Assembly: GCF_004791695.1 (NCBI RefSeq)
Contig: NZ_SRSO01000001.1
Coordinates: 434,001-498,000, forward strand
Direction: 5' to 3'
Source of the DNA: Flavivirga rizhaonensis
GTDB taxonomy: Bacteria > Bacteroidota > Bacteroidia > Flavobacteriales > Flavobacteriaceae
Length of the DNA stretch: 64,000 nucleotides
The notes under the pieces are model-generated. The model was given only the letters and a program-made list of their open reading frames with translations. It was not told the DNA's origin and did not search any database. The translations under genes were made by a program, and so were the position numbers. Below, piece by piece: positions 56,263 to 64,000 of this stretch; positions within the stretch are counted from its first letter, which is position 1; every line of letters starts with the position of its first letter.

Positions 56263-57390
56263 ATGGAATTTAAGCTAATTATAAAGAAGCTAAATAACAA
56301 ACTCACAAATCAGGAGGAGGTTATTTTTAATACTTGGTATAATGAGTCGGCTAAGCATAAAGCTTATTTTGATAATGTCACTGAAAATTATTCTAAAGAT
56401 TTAGATATCATTGATCTTGAAAAAGGATGGAATGCTATTGAAAGACAAATAAAACCAGCATCTAATACTAAGAAAAATTATTGGAAATATGCTGTTGCTG
56501 CATCTATAGTGTTATTGATTTCTATCATTTTTATCAAAAATAAAAGGGATACCTCACAAATTGTTACTCCCATAATTGCAAACGACATTATTGAACCTGG
56601 TACCAATAAAGCAATTTTAACTTTAGAAGACGGCACCACAATAACACTAGAAAAGGGACAAAAATATACATCACAAAACCTTAGAAGTAATGGTGAAGAT
56701 TTAGTTTACGTTGCTTTAAATGAAAAAAAAGTGGAAATAGCATATAACTATTTAACGATTCCTCGCGGTGGTCAATACCATGTAAAACTATCTGATGGTA
56801 CCGAAGTTTGGTTAAATTCAGAATCTCAAATAAAATATCCCGTAGCATTTATAGATGGAGAACCCAGGCAAGTGGAATTGGTTTATGGAGAAGCTTATTT
56901 TGATGTATCTCCAAGTACCGAACACCAAGGGGCAACATTCAAAGTATTTAATAAATATCAAGAAGTTGAGGTTTTGGGAACCGAGTTTAACATAAAAGCC
57001 TATAAAGATGAAGATCGCATGTATACCACACTGGTCGAAGGGAAAGTTTCTGTTTTTAACGAGGTAAAACAGGATGTTTTAAGCCCTGATCAGCAATATG
57101 TTTTAAATGTTAATACTAATGAATCTCAAATCAAAACAGTTGATGTATTTAATGCTACAGCTTGGAGAAAAGGTGTTTTTAGTTTTGAAAATATGCCACT
57201 TAACAAAATAATGAAAGTCATATCAAGGTGGTATGATGTAGAGGTGATTTTTGTTAATGCTGAAGTTGAAAATGTAACCTTTAATGGTATTCTAAGAAAA
57301 AATCAAAAGATGGAAGATATTTTACAACCAATAAAAACCATAAATAATATAGCCTATGAAATAAAAAACAACACTGTGATTTTTAGATAA
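56263..57390 (+). CDS. FecR-family anti-sigma factor
   Basis: 375 residues. Cytoplasmic N-terminal domain (1-75, with EEVIFNTWYNESAKHKAYFD), one membrane segment at about 80-96 (YAVAASIVLLISIIFI), then a periplasmic FecR domain (TIPRGGQYHVKLSDGTEVWL, FKVFNKYQEVEVLGTEFNIK) and a C-terminal DUF4974-type domain (FENMPLNKIMKVISRWYDVE) that contacts the receptor's STN domain. It carries the uptake signal across the inner membrane to the sigma factor. 115 nt after the sigma-factor gene, 93 nt before susC. Confidence 0.93.
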   Translation: MEFKLIIKKLNNKLTNQEEVIFNTWYNESAKHKAYFDNVTENYSKDLDIIDLEKGWNAIERQIKPASNTKKNYWKYAVAASIVLLISIIFIKNKRDTSQIVTPIIANDIIEPGTNKAILTLEDGTTITLEKGQKYTSQNLRSNGEDLVYVALNEKKVEIAYNYLTIPRGGQYHVKLSDGTEVWLNSESQIKYPVAFIDGEPRQVELVYGEAYFDVSPSTEHQGATFKVFNKYQEVEVLGTEFNIKAYKDEDRMYTTLVEGKVSVFNEVKQDVLSPDQQYVLNVNTNESQIKTVDVFNATAWRKGVFSFENMPLNKIMKVISRWYDVEVIFVNAEVENVTFNGILRKNQKMEDILQPIKTINNIAYEIKNNTVIFR

Positions 57391-57395
57391 CAAAA

Positions 57396-57444
57396 AAGGG
57401 AATGAGGTTCGAATATCTCACCAAACAAACCATCATTTCCCCTT
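57396..57444 (+). terminator. Hairpin between fecR and susC
   Basis: AAGGGAATGA (57396-57405) pairs with TCATTTCCCCTT (57433-57444) with one bulged base. It would partly end transcription from the regulatory genes and leave susC under its own control. The TTCGAAT inside the loop is not part of a tRNA. Confidence 0.45.
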
Positions 57445-57483
57445 AAACATTAATTAATTAAATATTAACTAACACACAAATTT

Positions 57484-60400
57484 ATGGAAATTAAACTAAC
57501 CCATGTGCTTTCCCTTAAAAGAAAAGACATGCTAAACATTATTATGAGAACACTGATTTTCTTGTTTTGCACCACCGTTTTTAGCTTTTCTTCAGAAGGT
57601 GTATTTTCTCAAAATACAAAAGTTGAAATTGAAACAGACCAAATTTTAACCATTGATGAAGTTTTTAATCTGATTAAACAACAAACAGATTATAATTTTA
57701 TTTATAAATCTGATATGTTTAAAAATTACCCTAATGTTAAGGTTAAAAAAGGGACTATAAAAGCCAATAAATTACTTGAAAAAAGCCTTTCAATAGGAGA
57801 TTTTAATTTTGTTATTTCAGATAATAATACCATAATCATTAAACAAAATTCTGAATTTCAGGAGTTAAATATATCTGGTAAGGTAACAGACATTAATGGG
57901 CTTCCTATTGCAGGAATTACAGTCTATGTTACAGATAGAAAACCTGAAAGAGATCGTGTTTCGAATGACTTTATTGTACGAGGAACCTCTACAGATTTTG
58001 ATGGTGCTTTTTCTTTAGAAGCAAAAGAAGGGTATTATTTAGTAGCTTTTGGTTTAGGTTATGAATATTTTACGCAACAAGTAACATCCCAAACAGTTTA
58101 TAATATTACATTAAATGAACGAGCTAGTGCTCTTGATGAAGTAGTGGTTGTAGGATACGGCTCAACCGTGAAAAAAGATTTAACAGGATCTGTTGGTACT
58201 GTTAGTGCTAAAGAAATAGCGCAAATTAAAACTCAAACAGTAGAAAACGCCTTGTATGGTAAAGTGCCAGGAGTTATGGTAACAAGTGCAGGTGGCCGTC
58301 CAGGAGCAGCGTCTTCAATAATTATAAGAGGGCTTAGCCAGATTAATGGTGATAATCAACCCCTATATGTTGTAGACAATATACCAATTAATGTAACAGC
58401 CAACAGCAGAAATGGCACTGATGGATTACTTAACAATAGTCGTTTCTCAGGTACACGATCTAATCCGTTGTTGACTATTAATCCATCAGATATTGAGAGC
58501 TTAACTGTACTAAAAGATGCTTCAGCAGCAGCTATTTATGGATCTCGTGCTGCAAATGGTGTTATAATTATTACAACCAAAAGAGGTAAACGTGGAGAAA
58601 AACCTAGATTTACTTTCGAAACAAACATGAGTATTCAAAATCCAAGAGCAAGACAGCCATTTTTAAATATTCAACAATATAAAGAAGTGTATACAGACCT
58701 TGCTTTAGCTAATGGTCAACCTGAACCTGTTTTTGGTGATGCAAATACCGACTGGCAAGATGAAATTACTAATAATGATGCTTTATGGACAGATTACCGC
58801 ATAGGTTTATCAGGCGGAACTGATAAAGTAAATTATTCTATGTCTGCTAATATACAAAATCAGGATGCCCTTTTTATTGGGGGTAATTTTAAGCGTTATA
58901 CATATGCTGGAAATATTGACGCAAATGTTTCAGATAAAATAAAAATAGGAGCTTCGGTTAGTTATGGTCATACAGTTGACAAAAGCTCAGGTATAATCAG
59001 TCTTAAGAGTGATGGTAGTTTTAGACCAGACGTCCCTGTATTTAATGAAGACGGTTCTTATTCTGATAATGGTACTATGGTCTTTGGGGTAATACGAGAC
59101 ATAAACCCAGTGGGTATGGATGGTCGCGTACGTAATAAAACTGTTACCAATAATATTTTTGGTTCGATATATGGCGAATTAAAAATATTAAAGAATCTAA
59201 CGTTCAGATCGCAGCTTAGTGCAAGCATATCAAATGATAAAGTGGGCAACTTTACCCCTTCATTTACAACGGCTGCAGTAATAGATGGTATTACTGGTAA
59301 TTTAACTTCTTTTGGAGACGCTCCAGTTAGCATTTTAGACACGCAACATAATGATTCTCATTCAATCACATTTTCAAACACATTAAATTATAATACTACA
59401 ATTGCAGAAGACCACAATATAAATGCTTTAATAGGATTGTCTTGGGACAGTTCACAAAATGAAGCAATAGGAACTTCTTTTGCAGGCTTTCCAGATGATT
59501 TTAAATTAGTCGATCCAGCATCTTCTTCCTTCATTTTTAATGGTGATAGTGATTTTGCACAAAAAGCATTAAATTCATTCTTTGCAAGACTTAATTATAA
59601 TTATAAAGATAAATATTTATTAACCTTAACTGGTCGTGCCGATCGTTCTACGCAATTTGGAGAAGATAACCGAACTGGTTTTTTCCCTTCGGTAGGTGCT
59701 GCTTGGAATATACATAATGAGTCCTTTCTGGAAAACAGTAATAGCATTAGCCAGTTAAAATTGCGTGCTACCATGGGTAGAACGGGTAATGATAATTTAC
59801 CAGCCTTTGCATTTAAACCACTTTTTGGGGTAGATAATAGTGGAAATCTTACTAACGCTTCCAGTTATAATGGTCTTAGCGGAATTAGATTACAAGGCGT
59901 ATCAAATTCAGAAATACGTTGGGAAGAAACTGATCAGATAGATATTGCTTTAGAATTGGGATTATTTAATAACCGTTTAAATGCTGAAATTGTATGGTTT
60001 GACAAGAAAACGTCTGACCTTATCCTGCTAACACCTGTATCGGCACAAACGGGTTTTACTGATTACAGGTTTAATATTGCCGATGTAAGTAATAAGGGTT
60101 GGGAATTTCTAATAGGAGGAGACATTATTAGAACAGACGATTTTAACTGGAATTCCTCATTTAATATTTCATTTATAAGCAATAACGTAGATGATTTAAA
60201 AGGAGGTCAAGCAGATACTTTCAATAATTTTGGTGTAACCGAGGGATATCCTTTAGGTACAATTTTTGGTAGAGAAATTATTGGTATCGCGCAGACTCAA
60301 GCAGAGATTGATGCCTTAAATGCAAGCGCACCAGATGGTCAATACGATGTCATTCTTAATGCTCCTGGTGATTTTATCTCCAGAGATGTTGATGGTGATG

Positions 60401-60957
60401 GTCAATATACTTCATTGGATGATGTAGCTCTTGCTGATGGAAATGAATCTGATTTTTTTGGTGGCTGGAATAACACGCTTAGATATAAGAATTTTGACCT
60501 ATCATTTAATTTTCAATTTGTACAAGGTATAGATAAATTAAGAAGTTTTGATGAAAGTATAAGCGGTATTTTATTTGATCGGATGCCAAATTTATTGGAT
60601 GATGTGTTTGAGACTTGGACTCCAGAAAATACAGATGCCAAATATGCCAGAGCTGGTTCTAATGGTTTAGATATTCCAAACTCTCGTTTAGTATCAGATG
60701 CCTCTTATATATCATTACGTTCAGCCTCAATAGGTTATAGCTTCTCAGGAGACTGGCTAACAGAAATGGGTATTAGTAACGCTAAATTAAACTTTGCTGG
60801 TAATAACCTGTTTTTGATTCATAATTATGATGGCATAGACCCAGAAACTAGTGAAGAAACTATAGGGCAATTAACTACCCTAAATAATGGTAGTGATAGT
60901 AATTTTTCTTACCCACAAGCAAGAACATTCACTTTAGGCTTAAGCGTAACCTTTTAA
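57484..60957 (+). CDS. SusC/RagA-family TonB-dependent receptor with STN signalling domain
   Basis: 1157 residues. Signal region to about 43, a secretin/TonB N-terminal (STN) domain at about 48-115 (TIDEVFNLIKQQTDYNFIYK), a CarboxypepD_reg-like domain at 128-215 (ISGKVTDINGLPIAGITVYV), TonB-box region DEVVVVGYG near 218, plug to about 370 (RAANGVIIITTKRG) and a large barrel to ARTFTLGLSVTF. With SusD it imports oligosaccharides or peptides. The STN domain is what lets it signal to FecR, so it is a transducing receptor. The substrate cannot be told: no glycan-degrading gene lies in the window. Confidence 0.94.
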   Translation: MEIKLTHVLSLKRKDMLNIIMRTLIFLFCTTVFSFSSEGVFSQNTKVEIETDQILTIDEVFNLIKQQTDYNFIYKSDMFKNYPNVKVKKGTIKANKLLEKSLSIGDFNFVISDNNTIIIKQNSEFQELNISGKVTDINGLPIAGITVYVTDRKPERDRVSNDFIVRGTSTDFDGAFSLEAKEGYYLVAFGLGYEYFTQQVTSQTVYNITLNERASALDEVVVVGYGSTVKKDLTGSVGTVSAKEIAQIKTQTVENALYGKVPGVMVTSAGGRPGAASSIIIRGLSQINGDNQPLYVVDNIPINVTANSRNGTDGLLNNSRFSGTRSNPLLTINPSDIESLTVLKDASAAAIYGSRAANGVIIITTKRGKRGEKPRFTFETNMSIQNPRARQPFLNIQQYKEVYTDLALANGQPEPVFGDANTDWQDEITNNDALWTDYRIGLSGGTDKVNYSMSANIQNQDALFIGGNFKRYTYAGNIDANVSDKIKIGASVSYGHTVDKSSGIISLKSDGSFRPDVPVFNEDGSYSDNGTMVFGVIRDINPVGMDGRVRNKTVTNNIFGSIYGELKILKNLTFRSQLSASISNDKVGNFTPSFTTAAVIDGITGNLTSFGDAPVSILDTQHNDSHSITFSNTLNYNTTIAEDHNINALIGLSWDSSQNEAIGTSFAGFPDDFKLVDPASSSFIFNGDSDFAQKALNSFFARLNYNYKDKYLLTLTGRADRSTQFGEDNRTGFFPSVGAAWNIHNESFLENSNSISQLKLRATMGRTGNDNLPAFAFKPLFGVDNSGNLTNASSYNGLSGIRLQGVSNSEIRWEETDQIDIALELGLFNNRLNAEIVWFDKKTSDLILLTPVSAQTGFTDYRFNIADVSNKGWEFLIGGDIIRTDDFNWNSSFNISFISNNVDDLKGGQADTFNNFGVTEGYPLGTIFGREIIGIAQTQAEIDALNASAPDGQYDVILNAPGDFISRDVDGDGQYTSLDDVALADGNESDFFGGWNNTLRYKNFDLSFNFQFVQGIDKLRSFDESISGILFDRMPNLLDDVFETWTPENTDAKYARAGSNGLDIPNSRLVSDASYISLRSASIGYSFSGDWLTEMGISNAKLNFAGNNLFLIHNYDGIDPETSEETIGQLTTLNNGSDSNFSYPQARTFTLGLSVTF

Positions 60958-60968
60958 AAAAATTTAAC

Positions 60969-62462
60969 ATGAAAAATATTATAAAAATAAAAATATTAAG
61001 TATCGTAGCGGTATGTGTATGTTTTACTTCATGCGAAATAACCGAACCAATTGATGATCAAGAATTGCAATTTCAGTTAGATGCTGAAACAGCTATAAAT
61101 GATGAATCCTCAGTTAATTTAGCATTGGCTGGTGCTTACGCAAGTTTTAAATTAGGTCCAGAAAACCTCACATTAGTACCAAATGTATTAAGTGGAATTG
61201 GGGTTCCTACTTCAAATCCTTTCCTTGATTTGTTTGAATTACAATCATGGCAAATCAATCAACCATTAAATAGTGAATCTTCTGGTAGTGTGACTTCTGC
61301 TGGTATGGCAGGATTATACAGGGTAATTAATGATGCCAACTGGATCATTGAAAAGGTAAGTGAATTAGGTGATGGCGTGTTTACAACTCCTGGTCGCCGT
61401 GAAGAAGTTTTGGGTGAAGCCTATGGCCTACGTGCTTTGGCACATTTTTACTTGTTACGCAACTGGGGACAATGGTATGATGAATCTTCGATTTACGGAA
61501 TTGCATTAAGATTAGAACCTATAAGAAGTGGACTCGCATTACCTAGAAATAATGTTGCTGATACTTATGCGCAAATTCATAGTGATCTTGATTTTGCCAT
61601 TACAAACGCACCAGATCTTACAGAAGGCTTTTATATGAATAAAATAGCAGCTAGAGCTACAAAAGCCAAAGTGTATTTGTACCAAGGAAATTACCCTATG
61701 GCTGCAAGCACTGCAAAAGGATTAATTGACGAGGCTGGTGGAGCATTTAGCTTGTCTCCTACTTTTTTAGAAATGTTTGATAATACTTCAACTGATTTGT
61801 TTAATAACCCAGAATTATTATTTGGCCTTAGAGGAGATATGCAAGCACCATTAGCTTTTGGTGGATGGGACTTTTCTGTAGCTGTTAATCCAGCATTTAT
61901 TAATAATGTTAATGCAGGAACAATGACTGTAGGTACTCAAACTATAAATTATGATTCAGATAGGGTGACCAGTACAACTTTTAATAATTTTGGAAATGTA
62001 TTCAACTTAAAAAGAGTAGATGTTTTTGCGTTTGTACCTGAAGAGAATGAATTGGTTTACTTTTCAAGATTATCAGAAGTCTATTTAATTTATGCCGAGG
62101 CTGAGGCACGCAGTACTAATAGCGTTACTACGGATGCTTTAAATGCGTTGAATGCTATTCGTCTAAGAGCTGGAGCTACAACTACTGGTGGTGATGGTTT
62201 TGAAACTTACCCTGCTACTATAAGCTTAGATCAATTTTTAGAAGCTGTACGTATAGAAAAAATGGTAGAGTTTGCAGGAGAGATAGGTGAAGAATGGTTT
62301 GATTTAGTACGTTACGATTGGATAGATGGCTTTGGTTCAGGATTTCAGGTGTCAGATTTTAAAGCATCTGCCACAGATCCTAATAAATTTATTTTACCAA
62401 TTCCTTTATCGTCCATTCAAGCTGGTGGAAACGTAGAAATACAAAACCCAAGCTACGAATAA
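60969..62462 (+). CDS. SusD/RagB-family substrate-binding lipoprotein
   Basis: 497 residues. Lipobox FTSC with Cys22, followed by acidic residues (EITEPIDDQEL) that fit the surface-export signal of Bacteroidota lipoproteins. SusD hallmarks: RVINDANWIIEKV, EAYGLRALAHFYLLRNWGQ, TKAKVYLYQGNYPMAA, and the C-terminal IRLRAGATT ... ALRIEK-type segment (AVRIEKMVEFAGEIGEEWFDLVRY), ending in NVEIQNPSYE. It forms the lid over the SusC barrel. 11 nt after susC and followed by a strong terminator, so the pair ends its transcript. Confidence 0.94.
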   Translation: MKNIIKIKILSIVAVCVCFTSCEITEPIDDQELQFQLDAETAINDESSVNLALAGAYASFKLGPENLTLVPNVLSGIGVPTSNPFLDLFELQSWQINQPLNSESSGSVTSAGMAGLYRVINDANWIIEKVSELGDGVFTTPGRREEVLGEAYGLRALAHFYLLRNWGQWYDESSIYGIALRLEPIRSGLALPRNNVADTYAQIHSDLDFAITNAPDLTEGFYMNKIAARATKAKVYLYQGNYPMAASTAKGLIDEAGGAFSLSPTFLEMFDNTSTDLFNNPELLFGLRGDMQAPLAFGGWDFSVAVNPAFINNVNAGTMTVGTQTINYDSDRVTSTTFNNFGNVFNLKRVDVFAFVPEENELVYFSRLSEVYLIYAEAEARSTNSVTTDALNALNAIRLRAGATTTGGDGFETYPATISLDQFLEAVRIEKMVEFAGEIGEEWFDLVRYDWIDGFGSGFQVSDFKASATDPNKFILPIPLSSIQAGGNVEIQNPSYE

Positions 62463-62470
62463 TAAATAAT

Positions 62471-62507
62471 AATGAGCCTTTTGGATAATTTGTCCAAAAG
62501 GCTCATT
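62471..62507 (+). terminator. Strong terminator after susD
   Basis: Perfect 15-bp stem, AATGAGCCTTTTGGA (62471-62485) with TCCAAAAGGCTCATT (62493-62507), a 7-nt loop, then a T-rich run. Eight nt after the susD stop. Confidence 0.9.
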
Positions 62508-62543
62508 TATTATAATTGGTTTTTTTGAAGCCTTCAATGTAAT

Positions 62544-62561
62544 GGACTAATCTTTTAGTCC
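62544..62561. other. Small hairpin in the gap before the MORN gene
   Basis: GGACTAA and TTAGTCC form a perfect 7-bp stem with a 4-nt loop. Possibly a backup terminator. The rest of 62508-62729 shows nothing clear. Confidence 0.3.
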
Positions 62562-62729
62562 CAAAGATGTTTTGAGCGAAGTTGTTTTTCGAAAATAACA
62601 TTTCCAAAAGGGAATAATTTATCTACATCTCATTAGCCAATTAAGAGATCTATAATATAAAATTCAAGATGGTTTTTGCTAATCTTAAATAAATATAGCG
62701 TATTGAACCAATAATTAAAATAAATAAAA

Positions 62730-63410
62730 ATGAAACGACTAATTATTCTTATGGGCCTTTTGTTGCAAATAGTTAGTTTACAGGCTCAGGACTGTAAAGT
62801 AATGTTAAAAACAATAAACGAAGATTATACTGGTGATTGTAAAAATGGTAAAGCTGATGGCACTGGAATAGCAAAAGGGATAGATAGTTATACAGGACAA
62901 TTTAAAAAAGGCTGGCCAAATGGAGATGGCATTTATACTTGGAGTAATGGTAACTCATTTGAAGGAATTTTTAAAAAGGGCAAAAAAGAAGGCCAAGGTA
63001 AAATGACCTATAAAACAAATACATTAAAAGATAGCGTAGTTACAGGTTTCTGGAAAAAAGATACTTATGTAGGCTTATTTGAAAAACCCTATAAAAAAAT
63101 TGATAAATCACAAAATGTTACAGGTTTAAATTTTACAAAAACCAAAGGAGCTACAAATAATATACGTTTATATGTTAGGAAAAATCGTAGTCAGGTTAGT
63201 TATCCTGAATTTAATGTTGTTTTGCATCATGGGACATTTCAAAATTTAAATATCCTTAGTGATTTTATAGAATTGACTAATGTAACTTTCCCTATAAAGG
63301 TGAGAGCAACTAGTGGTCAAGATTTTATTGAATTTGAAATTTTAGAATCTGGTAATTGGGAGGTTAGAATCGCAATTGAAGAAATTCAAGGTTTGAGTAC
63401 TAACAATTAA
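62730..63410 (+). CDS. Secreted MORN-repeat protein
   Basis: 226 residues with a signal peptide (MKRLIILMGLLLQIVSLQAQ). Residues about 33-110 contain three or four MORN repeats (YTGDCKNGKADGTGIAKG, YTGQFKKGWPNGDGIYTW, FEGIFKKGKKEGQGKMTY), a beta-hairpin motif linked to membrane or lipid contact in other proteins. The second half (VTGLNFTKTKGATNNIRLYV onwards) looks like a small beta domain. Function unknown. It lies after the susD terminator, so it is its own unit. Confidence 0.85.
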   Translation: MKRLIILMGLLLQIVSLQAQDCKVMLKTINEDYTGDCKNGKADGTGIAKGIDSYTGQFKKGWPNGDGIYTWSNGNSFEGIFKKGKKEGQGKMTYKTNTLKDSVVTGFWKKDTYVGLFEKPYKKIDKSQNVTGLNFTKTKGATNNIRLYVRKNRSQVSYPEFNVVLHHGTFQNLNILSDFIELTNVTFPIKVRATSGQDFIEFEILESGNWEVRIAIEEIQGLSTNN

Positions 63411-63487
63411 TGCTTGACCATAATTAAGGTGAAACTCTTCATTATAATTATAACAAATTACTATAGTTACAAATATTAAATAGGTAG

Positions 63488-64000
63488 ATGAAAACAACTA
63501 CTAAAATTTTTCTTATTGTAATTGCATTACTTGAGGTTAATTTAACTTTTGGTCAAAATCCCGTATTTAAAGAGTTATCTGTATCTATAGGGATTGAAGA
63601 TGTGACAAAGGTTTCAGACTGGGCTGGGAACGGTGCATCATTAGCAGATTATGACAATGATGGAGATATTGACTTCTTTTTAGCTACAGCTTTTGATATT
63701 CCAGATCGATTATATAGAAATAAGGGAGATGGAACGTTTGAAGAAATCGCAAATACAGTTGGCTTAGCTTCCTCCACCAGAAGCCGTAGTTCTGTATGGT
63801 TTGATTACAATAATGATGGTTTACTTGATTTATTAGTATTAGGAGATTGTTTTAATACAGATATTTGTACCACTAATATAATGATGACCTTATATAAGCA
63901 AACTTCAACTGGTAATTTTGAAGATATTACCAATATTTCAAATATTGTTTTTAATATTAATGACTATCCTAATGCATCAAATATTGCTGTGGCAGGATCT
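63488..64000 (+). CDS. Secreted FG-GAP/VCBS-repeat protein, N-terminal part (cut by window edge)
   Basis: Starts at the ATG at 63488 and stays open to the window end (171 codons). Signal peptide MKTTTKIFLIVIALLEVNLTFGQ. FG-GAP-like repeats follow, each with a calcium-loop pattern: LADYDNDGDIDFFLAT and WFDYNNDGLLDLLVLGD, separated by NKGDGTFEEIANTVGL. Such beta-propeller proteins are usually large, surface-exposed and exported by type IX secretion in this group; the sorting domain would lie beyond the window. Confidence 0.85.
   Translation, partial: MKTTTKIFLIVIALLEVNLTFGQNPVFKELSVSIGIEDVTKVSDWAGNGASLADYDNDGDIDFFLATAFDIPDRLYRNKGDGTFEEIANTVGLASSTRSRSSVWFDYNNDGLLDLLVLGDCFNTDICTTNIMMTLYKQTSTGNFEDITNISNIVFNINDYPNASNIAVAGS

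Noticed and set aside
57401-57425. GGTTCGAAT with flanking complementary bases, like a tRNA T-arm
   Set aside because: No acceptor, D or anticodon stems around it; it lies in the loop of the fecR-susC hairpin.

Overview
The window looks like a piece of chromosome from a marine-type member of the Flavobacteriaceae (Bacteroidota). The DNA is AT-rich, promoters have the Bacteroidota form (TTG, then TAnnTTTG), and there are SusC/SusD receptors, FecI/FecR-type regulators and a gliding-motility/type IX secretion locus with a giant SprB-like adhesin. I saw no rRNA, tRNA, CRISPR array or intact transposon.

Layout. (1) 1-7.6 kb: the start of a secreted protein on the minus strand, a gene-poor stretch, then a 2191-residue alpha-2-macroglobulin with a TonB-receptor-type plug module inserted in the middle. 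(2) 7.8-12.2 kb, minus strand: a UspA-type stress protein, a tiny lipoprotein and succinate dehydrogenase/fumarate reductase sdhC-sdhA-sdhB. (3) 12.7-21.0 kb, plus strand: a tandem UspA protein followed by a V/A-type ATPase operon (A, B, E, DUF2764-like, D, I, K). Its membrane ring subunit keeps the residues that bind sodium in the Enterococcus enzyme. (4) 21.1-33.6 kb: an envelope-modification island framed by two paralogous two-component systems. Each lies near a PAP2 (LpxF-like) phosphatase. Also present are a frameshifted PepSY-like lipoprotein, a TonB receptor, and an operon encoding an ArnT-like transferase, a GT2, a GT9 and a small GDCCVxC-like zinc-ribbon protein. (5) 34.5-55.4 kb: secreted proteins and an sprC-sprD-sprB-sprF-like locus. 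(6) 55.6-62.5 kb: an ECF sigma factor, a FecR anti-sigma factor and a SusC/SusD pair closed by a strong terminator. (7) 62.7-64 kb: a MORN-repeat protein and the start of an FG-GAP-type secreted protein.

The most interesting signal is regulatory. Hexamers close to TTAAGA, repeated at exact 11-bp spacing (6 bp plus 5 bp, usually three in a row), occur upstream of both PAP2 genes, the PepSY-like gene and the second response regulator. A weaker two-copy version lies near the stress/respiration genes. At three of these sites a TAn(n)TTTG-type -7 element begins 9 bp downstream of the array. This is the architecture expected for an OmpR/PhoP-family activator, so the island may be an autoregulated PhoPQ/PmrAB-like regulon that modifies lipid A or LPS.
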